From Candidatus Magnetomicrobium cryptolimnococcus (GTDB lineage Bacteria > Nitrospirota > Thermodesulfovibrionia > Thermodesulfovibrionales > Magnetobacteriaceae), in the NCBI GenBank assembly GCA_018606805.1, contig JAGYWI010000003.1:62001-126000 (forward strand): a stretch of DNA of 64,000 nucleotides, given 5' to 3'. A program made the position numbers and the translations under genes. This document shows, piece after piece, positions 58,822-64,000 of this stretch (within the stretch, counting starts at the first letter, position 1; the number at the start of each line of letters is the position of its first letter). The notes below the pieces were generated by a model, which worked only from the letters and a program-made list of their open reading frames with translations, was not told the DNA's origin and ran no database searches.

Positions 58822-59672
58822 GGTATAATATGCCCAGAGTGCTCCATATCGTTAATCAATTGACGTATTATATCATACTCGTTATCCTCAGCTGTGATAA
58901 TTACTCCGATGTCCAAGGGGTTTAGTATATTTTGGGGGGTATTTAGTAAAACAGCTTTAAGTTTTTCTTTAATTTTAGGAGAGACCCTCGGATGCACTGC
59001 AATGGCATGACTAATGTATGCGTCAGTGTGATAGATGATTTTCAACATAGATTTAGACGCTACATCTGATAGACTATCAAACGTACGCTCAATCCCACCG
59101 CCAACATCACCAATGCCGCGCGCAATGCCTTTGTATACAGAATCATGCGAATTTACATAAATAGTATTAGTCGCTCTATCAACATTATAGTTATACTTTT
59201 TCAATAGCTCATACTTAATAAGCACAGTTGCAGCAAAAGCCGTTTTCGATGGAAAAAGAAATACCTTACCTTCCACATCATTGATAGAATCAATCGAACT
59301 ATCTTTACGGGCTACTAATATACCAACAATAGTTTTGTTTCCCCTTACTAACGACGTATAACCACAACGCTTATTAGCAAAAACATAATCGTATGGGTTA
59401 ACATATGCAATATCATACTCTTGGGCATATAAGGCGTCTTGAAAGGCTTCTATTGATTTTTCCGTTTTCAACGATATACTGATTCCTAGCTCTTTTTTAA
59501 TAAAATCAATTAGAGGCTGCCATAATTGATATATTTTAATTGGACTTTGCTGCGGAACTACTCCAAAGACTAAAGTTTCAGCCATACACAAATGAGATTG
59601 TAAACACATATTAAATAATATAAATACCATGAATAGTATGAATATATTGTTTTTTTTATTAATAAATATCAT
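58818..59672 (-). CDS. PhnD-like periplasmic binding protein
   Basis: The 284-residue protein has a Sec signal peptide (about 1-31, ending CMAETLVFG) and the phosphonate/phosphate-type substrate-binding fold: LVFGVVPQQSPIKIYQLWQP, the EAFQDALYAQEYDIAYVNP region, and VGGGIERTFDSL. There is no ABC permease or ATPase in the window. It is followed by a histidine kinase with a 4-nt overlap. It probably acts as the ligand sensor of that kinase and not as a transporter component. The ligand could be a phosphonate, phosphite or other anion; sequence alone does not tell. Confidence 0.85.
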   Translation of the reverse strand: MIFINKKNNIFILFMVFILFNMCLQSHLCMAETLVFGVVPQQSPIKIYQLWQPLIDFIKKELGISISLKTEKSIEAFQDALYAQEYDIAYVNPYDYVFANKRCGYTSLVRGNKTIVGILVARKDSSIDSINDVEGKVFLFPSKTAFAATVLIKYELLKKYNYNVDRATNTIYVNSHDSVYKGIARGIGDVGGGIERTFDSLSDVASKSMLKIIYHTDAYISHAIAVHPRVSPKIKEKLKAVLLNTPQNILNPLDIGVIITAEDNEYDIIRQLINDMEHSGHIIP

Positions 59673-60003
59673 ATTATTACCTACCTTTTTCTGTATATTA
59701 ATAAGAGACTACCATCTTATCGTTTGACCTATGTACCCAATCCTTGATTAATTATGAACTTTATTTTAGTAAAAATCAATCTAAGCACAACACTATGTAT
59801 AACCAGTTTGCACACAATAGCATAATCACTAAAACACGCCGTACAAACTAAATAATAATGTTGTAATTTACCTCTTGCTACATATAAAATAGTTATTGTA
59901 AGAGTAGTGAAGGTCTACGTTTACACTGAAAATAGAAGGGTTTATCATTAAAAAAGAAACCTTTTTGTATAAAACACAAAGAAGTTGGGGGTACTAATTA
60001 ATA
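59673..60003. other. Divergent intergenic region (331 bp), no gene
   Basis: The region lies between the minus-strand PhnD/kinase pair and the plus-strand REC-kinase genes and must hold both promoters. I see no ORF with coding character and no clear binding site; an inverted pair TTGATT...AATCAA near 59743-59778 is loose. GTTGGGGG near 59983 is the only candidate Shine-Dalgarno for the downstream gene and is farther than usual (about 14 nt). Confidence 0.6.
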
Positions 60004-61077
60004 ATGCAGCGCATCCGTATAATACTTGTAGAAGATGAAATAATAATAGCGAGGGATATAAAAAATAGTCTTGAACACTTGGGCTATGAGGTACCTGCCG
60101 TTGCCTCAACAGGGGAAAAGGCTCTTAAGGAAATTAAAAAGGTAAGTCCAGACCTAGTTTTAATGGATATAGTGTTAAAGGGCAAGATGGACGGTGTTGA
60201 GGTAGCCCATATAGTACGGAGGCAGTTTAATATACCAATAGTGTTTTTGACAGCCTATGCCGATGATGCCCTATTGGAACGTGTTAAAAAGATAGAACCA
60301 TTTGGATATTTAATTAAACCATTTGAAGAAAGGGAGCTTTACTTTACAATAGAAACAGCTATATATAGACACAGGGCGCAGGAGGCTCTAATAAAACAAA
60401 GGGATCAGTTTGTTGCAGTATTAATTCATGACCTGAAAGCCCCGTTAATCCCTATAATAGGTTACACAAAGCGTCTTTTAGGCGGAAAGATACAACAAGA
60501 AAAACTAAACGAGGTGCTTAATATTATAATAAATGCCTCCGAAGATATACTTAAAACAATAGAAAGGACATCGTTGGAGCTAAAGGATAAAAACGTTTTC
60601 CTATCGTTTGAGCCACAAGAGATGGAATTAAATAAAATATTAACCTCCGTTGTTATGAATTTTATACCTGAGGCAGACAGTAAGGGGATTGAGGTACATG
60701 TTAATAATACAGATGCCGATAAATGTTATGGTATGGATAAAGTGGTCTTTACGGGGGACCCTAAACAATTGAAAAGCATGTCTGAAAACTTATTGAGCAA
60801 TGCCCTGAAGTATGCAAATAAAAAAATCAATATAGAACTCCAAAAAACGCCAAGCCATGTTGTCTTAAAGGTTTGTGATGATGGTCCCGGTGTGCCTGAA
60901 ATGTACAGAGAGAAGATTTTTGATGAATATTTTCAAGTGCCAGGCAGTAAAAAAGGGACAGGGCTTGGCCTATACAGTGTTAAAAGAATTGTAGAAAACC
61001 ACAACGGTACTATACACGTTATATGCCCAGCAGAGGGCGGCTCTGTCTTTGAAGTATGTCTGCCTTTAGTAAAATAG
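60004..61077 (+). CDS. Response regulator-histidine kinase hybrid (REC-HisKA-HATPase)
   Basis: The 357-residue cytosolic protein has an N-terminal receiver domain (RIILVEDEIIIARDI, phosphoacceptor Asp in VLMDIVLKG, and KPFEERELYF). It is followed by a kinase: His box LIHDLKAPLIPIIGYTKRL (His near 142) and HATPase with LLSNALKYANKK, CDDGPGVPEMY, GTGLGLYSVKRIVENH. The receiver presumably controls the kinase output. It is followed 7 bp downstream by a PAS kinase, so the two form an operon. It is divergent from the PhnD pair and may receive its signal. Confidence 0.9.
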   Translation: MQRIRIILVEDEIIIARDIKNSLEHLGYEVPAVASTGEKALKEIKKVSPDLVLMDIVLKGKMDGVEVAHIVRRQFNIPIVFLTAYADDALLERVKKIEPFGYLIKPFEERELYFTIETAIYRHRAQEALIKQRDQFVAVLIHDLKAPLIPIIGYTKRLLGGKIQQEKLNEVLNIIINASEDILKTIERTSLELKDKNVFLSFEPQEMELNKILTSVVMNFIPEADSKGIEVHVNNTDADKCYGMDKVVFTGDPKQLKSMSENLLSNALKYANKKINIELQKTPSHVVLKVCDDGPGVPEMYREKIFDEYFQVPGSKKGTGLGLYSVKRIVENHNGTIHVICPAEGGSVFEVCLPLVK

Positions 61078-61084
61078 CCATTTT

Positions 61085-63640
61085 ATGAATACATATAATC
61101 TTTATATAGATAGAAATAGAGTAATACCTATATTGTTTTTATTTCTGTTAATATTATTATCAACATGGCTATATAATATCTATTTTTTTGAAAACATAGC
61201 AAAACTGTTTGTCATAGCACTTTCCTACGGTATCTTTGTACTTGTATGGAATTATAATAAATTAGTTGAAAACAGTTTTTTTAATTATCTAGGCAGTGCC
61301 TTTTTTTTTATTGGCACTCTTAAGTTATTTGCCTTTTTATCTATTAAAAAACAAGGCATTTTTCATTCAGATGAAACAATACTGTCTTACATGTTTGAAA
61401 CAACAGCTCATTACATCGAGGCATTAACTTTCATAACTGTTCCATTTTTTATTAACCGTAAATTAAAATTTAACCGTATATTTATAATTTTTTTAATTCT
61501 ATTGGTTATATCCATGTTTTCAATTGTATATTTAGTTAAATATCTTATTAATCAACCATACGCAGTATCTTTAAATTACCTAAATATATTGAGTTTATAC
61601 CTGATACCTGCCTTGTATTTACTATCTATAGTTACGCTTATTATTAAAAGACACGTTATAGAGGGTAATATTGTCTCCCTGTTTGTCGTATCTTTATTTC
61701 TTAAACTTGTAAAAGAACTGTATTTCTTTCCAAAGGGCGCCACTATTGACATGGAGTCAATAACCTCTTACTTCATGGAAATAGTGTCCCTATACTTAAT
61801 ATACAAGGCATTTCTGGATTCTGGCATATTTATGTCGTACGACAAATTAGTCGCTACATTAAAACAAAGCGAGGCCTCCCTCCGATATGAAAAAGACTTT
61901 GCAGAAAACCTTATAGAATCCGCAGGCGTGATAGTGCTTGTGCTTGATTCCGCAGGCAACATTGTTCAGTTTAATTCATACATGGAAACCCTTACTGGTT
62001 TTAAAATAGCTGATATGAAAGGTAAAAATTTCTTTAAACATTTTCTACCATCAAATATTATAGAACAATACAAAGACAAATTTTTTGCCCCAGACACTAT
62101 AAATCAAAGTATAATTATACCGATATTAACCCATAATAATGAAAGACGATACATTGAATGGTTCAATCGGCCACTAAAAAACGCTGAAATCAAAAGTATG
62201 AAAGAGGGCTTCCTTGCCGTAGGCCACGATATTACTGAACGCAGAAATGCCGAGGCATTTTTGCGCGAAAGTGAACAAAAATATAGAACAATAATAAATA
62301 CCACATCTGAAGGTTTTTGGCTTCTAACGCCGGAACTGGTTACCATAGACGTAAATGACTCATTGTGTAAAATGCTCGGCTATGGACGCCATGAGTTTAT
62401 CAATAGAAAACCATTTGACTTTATAGCAAAAGAAAGCCTTATTAAATATTATGATAAAGTAAAACAAATTCCAACAACAACACAACGTGTGTACGAACTC
62501 ATTTTTAATAAAAAAGATGGTAAACCGCTCTATGCCATAATAAACGCTACCACAATCATAGATAACACCGGTCAACCCAGTACAGTATTTACCTTTATTA
62601 CAGATATAACAAGACATAAACAACTTGAAAAAAACTTACGGGAAAGCGAGGAGCGTTTCCGTGCACTTAGTGAAGCAACTTTTGAAGGTATTGCTATAGT
62701 TAAAGGGAAAAAGATTGTTGAAACAAATAGTATGTTTTCCAATATGTTTGGATACGAACAACGAGAAATTATTGGTATGAAACTATCGGACTTCATATAT
62801 GCAGACTATCATAATAATATAATCGGTGAGTGCGACTGCAATAACCATATCCATTGTGAATCAATAGGACTCAAAAAAGATAATACTAAATTTAATATAG
62901 AAATATGCGGTAAAAATATGTACTACATGGGAGTAGCTGCAAGGGTATACGCTATACGTAATATCTCAAGATTCAAGGACGCTGAAGAACAAATCAAAAA
63001 ATCGCTCAAAGAAAAAGAAATGTTTTTAAGAGAAATACACCACAGAATTAAAAATAACCTTCAGATAATTATCAGTCTATTAAACTTACAATCATTATAT
63101 ATATCTGATACCAAAACACTTGAGGTATTTCAGGAAAGTAAAAACCGTATCAAGGCTATCTCCCTTATTCATGAGCGCCTGTATCAATCACAAGATGTAA
63201 GCAAAATTAGCACAAAAGACTATGTGATAAAACTGGTTAGTTCAATAACCCGCTCATACGGTTTGGATAATAGAAAAATCAAACTTACCTTCAACGTAGA
63301 AGATTTCCTACTGGGCATTGACACGGCCATACCGTGCGGTCTAATAATAAATGAGCTAATATCAAACGCCATGAAATATGCCTTCTCTAAAGATATGGAA
63401 GGCGAAATAATAATTTCATTTAAAGAAAAAGAGTCTGAAAGCTATGAATTAATAGTGGAAGATAACGGCATTGGCCTCCCACCGGGATTTAACTTTAAAA
63501 CAACCAAAAACGCCCTAGGCCTCCAACTTGTAAACGACCTAGTTGAAAGCCAGCTAGAAGGCGACATAAAGCTTGAAAGCACAGCAGGCACATGTTTTAT
63601 TATTAATTTTAAAGAGGTAAAGTATCAAGACAGAATTTAA
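61085..63640 (+). CDS. Membrane sensor kinase: MASE3-like, three PAS, HisKA_2-type kinase
   Basis: The 851-residue protein has about seven to eight N-terminal membrane helices (residues 1-245), with the HSDETILSYMFETTAHYIEA loop, a MASE3-like sensor. Three PAS domains follow (about 270-390, 395-515, 520-640), with FNSYMETLTGFKIADMKGKN and NRKPFDFIAKES segments. The kinase domain carries EIHHRIKNNLQIIISLLNLQ, the His box of the HisKA_2 family (His near 651), and an HATPase with INELISNAMKYAFSK and EDNGIGLPPGF. It is co-transcribed with the upstream REC-kinase. The MASE3-PAS layout suggests sensing of membrane- or redox-linked cues; the signal is unknown. Confidence 0.88.
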   Translation: MNTYNLYIDRNRVIPILFLFLLILLSTWLYNIYFFENIAKLFVIALSYGIFVLVWNYNKLVENSFFNYLGSAFFFIGTLKLFAFLSIKKQGIFHSDETILSYMFETTAHYIEALTFITVPFFINRKLKFNRIFIIFLILLVISMFSIVYLVKYLINQPYAVSLNYLNILSLYLIPALYLLSIVTLIIKRHVIEGNIVSLFVVSLFLKLVKELYFFPKGATIDMESITSYFMEIVSLYLIYKAFLDSGIFMSYDKLVATLKQSEASLRYEKDFAENLIESAGVIVLVLDSAGNIVQFNSYMETLTGFKIADMKGKNFFKHFLPSNIIEQYKDKFFAPDTINQSIIIPILTHNNERRYIEWFNRPLKNAEIKSMKEGFLAVGHDITERRNAEAFLRESEQKYRTIINTTSEGFWLLTPELVTIDVNDSLCKMLGYGRHEFINRKPFDFIAKESLIKYYDKVKQIPTTTQRVYELIFNKKDGKPLYAIINATTIIDNTGQPSTVFTFITDITRHKQLEKNLRESEERFRALSEATFEGIAIVKGKKIVETNSMFSNMFGYEQREIIGMKLSDFIYADYHNNIIGECDCNNHIHCESIGLKKDNTKFNIEICGKNMYYMGVAARVYAIRNISRFKDAEEQIKKSLKEKEMFLREIHHRIKNNLQIIISLLNLQSLYISDTKTLEVFQESKNRIKAISLIHERLYQSQDVSKISTKDYVIKLVSSITRSYGLDNRKIKLTFNVEDFLLGIDTAIPCGLIINELISNAMKYAFSKDMEGEIIISFKEKESESYELIVEDNGIGLPPGFNFKTTKNALGLQLVNDLVESQLEGDIKLESTAGTCFIINFKEVKYQDRI

Positions 63641-63660
63641 TTTGTATTGAATTAAATACC

Positions 63661-63678
63661 AATACCGGCTGCGGTATT
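63661..63678 (+). terminator. Possible weak terminator after the sensor kinase gene
   Basis: AATACCG GCTG CGGTATT is a 7-bp stem with a tetraloop, without a clear T-run. Confidence 0.4.
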
Positions 63679-63702
63679 AGTATAAGACATAAAAAAAATG
63701 GT

Positions 63703-63731
63703 TTGAAAAAATCATTAAAATTAGGTATAAT
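63703..63731 (+). promoter_or_regulatory. Promoter of the last gene
   Basis: TTGAAA, 17 nt, TATAAT: consensus-like. It resembles the recurring TTGCAA module (TTGAAAAAATCATTAAAATT) and ends 43 bp before the last ATG. Confidence 0.65.
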
Positions 63732-63774
63732 TAAAATACAGTTAAAAGATGGGGGAAATAATCACTAATAAATT

Positions 63775-64000
63775 ATGAATATTGAAAAACTACTAAAACT
63801 TATCTTTAGCTCTTCACCTGCTGTGGTCATAATCGTTTTACAATACATATACAAATGGCCAATATTTGAGCAATTTGTACCTAATCATCCAAAAATTGTT
63901 TTAATATTAATTATTGTAGTATACTTGCCAGTGGCATACTTCCTGTTGCCATTTTTAGGAAAAGTTTGGAAAACAATTGAACCTGAAGCAATTGAAAACA
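63775..64000 (+). CDS. Membrane protein, N-terminal part (cut by window edge)
   Basis: The frame from the ATG at 63775 is open to the window end (75 codons). Two hydrophobic stretches are visible, about residues 9-25 (LIFSSSPAVVIIVLQYIY) and 44-66 (VLILIIVVYLPVAYFLLPFL), so it is a membrane protein. The Shine-Dalgarno candidate GGGGG is 20 nt upstream, and a good promoter lies at 63703. No family can be assigned from the fragment. Confidence 0.6.
   Translation, partial: MNIEKLLKLIFSSSPAVVIIVLQYIYKWPIFEQFVPNHPKIVLILIIVVYLPVAYFLLPFLGKVWKTIEPEAIEN

Overview
The window is about 64 kb of a low-GC (roughly 38-40 %), gene-dense Gram-negative chromosome. Lipoprotein and Sec signals, a secretin, Ccs-type cytochrome c maturation, an RNase J, DsrE2, HD-GYP/PilZ/GGDEF proteins and several large multi-domain histidine kinases together fit a Nitrospirota (Thermodesulfovibrionia / magnetotactic Nitrospirota-like) bacterium. 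That assignment is an inference from gene content and style, not from a marker gene. I see no rRNA, tRNA or CRISPR array.

Layout: 0-7 kb holds the end of a cNMP-binding protein, panD, a metallo-beta-lactamase-fold hydrolase, an M14 carboxypeptidase lipoprotein, a hendecad-repeat coiled-coil protein, a two-domain glycosyltransferase and a PilZ protein. 7-16 kb is core metabolism: fabG-acpP-fabF-rnc, purM, gcvH-lpdA, eno, ftsB-ubiX. 16-18.6 kb is a scar of insertion and duplication: MITE and IS remnants, a zinc-ribbon protein and two nearly identical tandem PD-(D/E)XK (Rpn-like) nuclease genes. 18.7-23.4 kb carries tilS, a GAF/HD-GYP protein, a methyltransferase and a helical protein with a CheZ-like D-x3-Q motif. 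23.8-33.1 kb is an unknown conserved enzyme followed by argD-argF-rnj-uppP-ftsK, then convergent lipA. 33.3-36.4 kb is a CHAT-protease/STAND-NTPase/TPR locus with a small zinc protein and signs of frameshifting. 36.5-41.1 kb is dsbC, ccsB, ccsA and an AlkD-like protein. 41.2-50.7 kb holds a gspD secretin, a VapBC-type toxin-antitoxin pair, a GspE/PilB ATPase, DsrE2, a pseudopilin and an unusual lipoprotein. 50.8-64 kb is signalling: HD-GYP, HDOD-GGDEF, proB, a second cNMP-binding protein, a PhnD-like/histidine-kinase pair, a REC-kinase and a three-PAS kinase.

The genes form several functional groups: type II fatty acid synthesis; lipoate-dependent proteins with their lipoyl synthase; arginine and proline synthesis; periplasmic thiol chemistry coupled to cytochrome c assembly; parts of a type II secretion / type IV pilus machine; and dense c-di-GMP and two-component signalling.

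Intergenic DNA is rich in dispersed palindromic elements. There are at least two MITE families (one with 17-bp terminal repeats and TA flanks directly upstream of lipA, one with about 20-bp ends and an 8-bp flanking repeat), REP-like hairpins, IS-end relics and a recurring promoter-like module. The points most worth following up are the frameshifted CHAT-STAND operon, the MITE that seems to supply a leaderless promoter to lipA, the RNase J gene whose only plausible start is CTG, a pseudopilin with an EF-hand/dockerin-like loop, and an 87-nt imperfect hairpin between ftsK and lipA.
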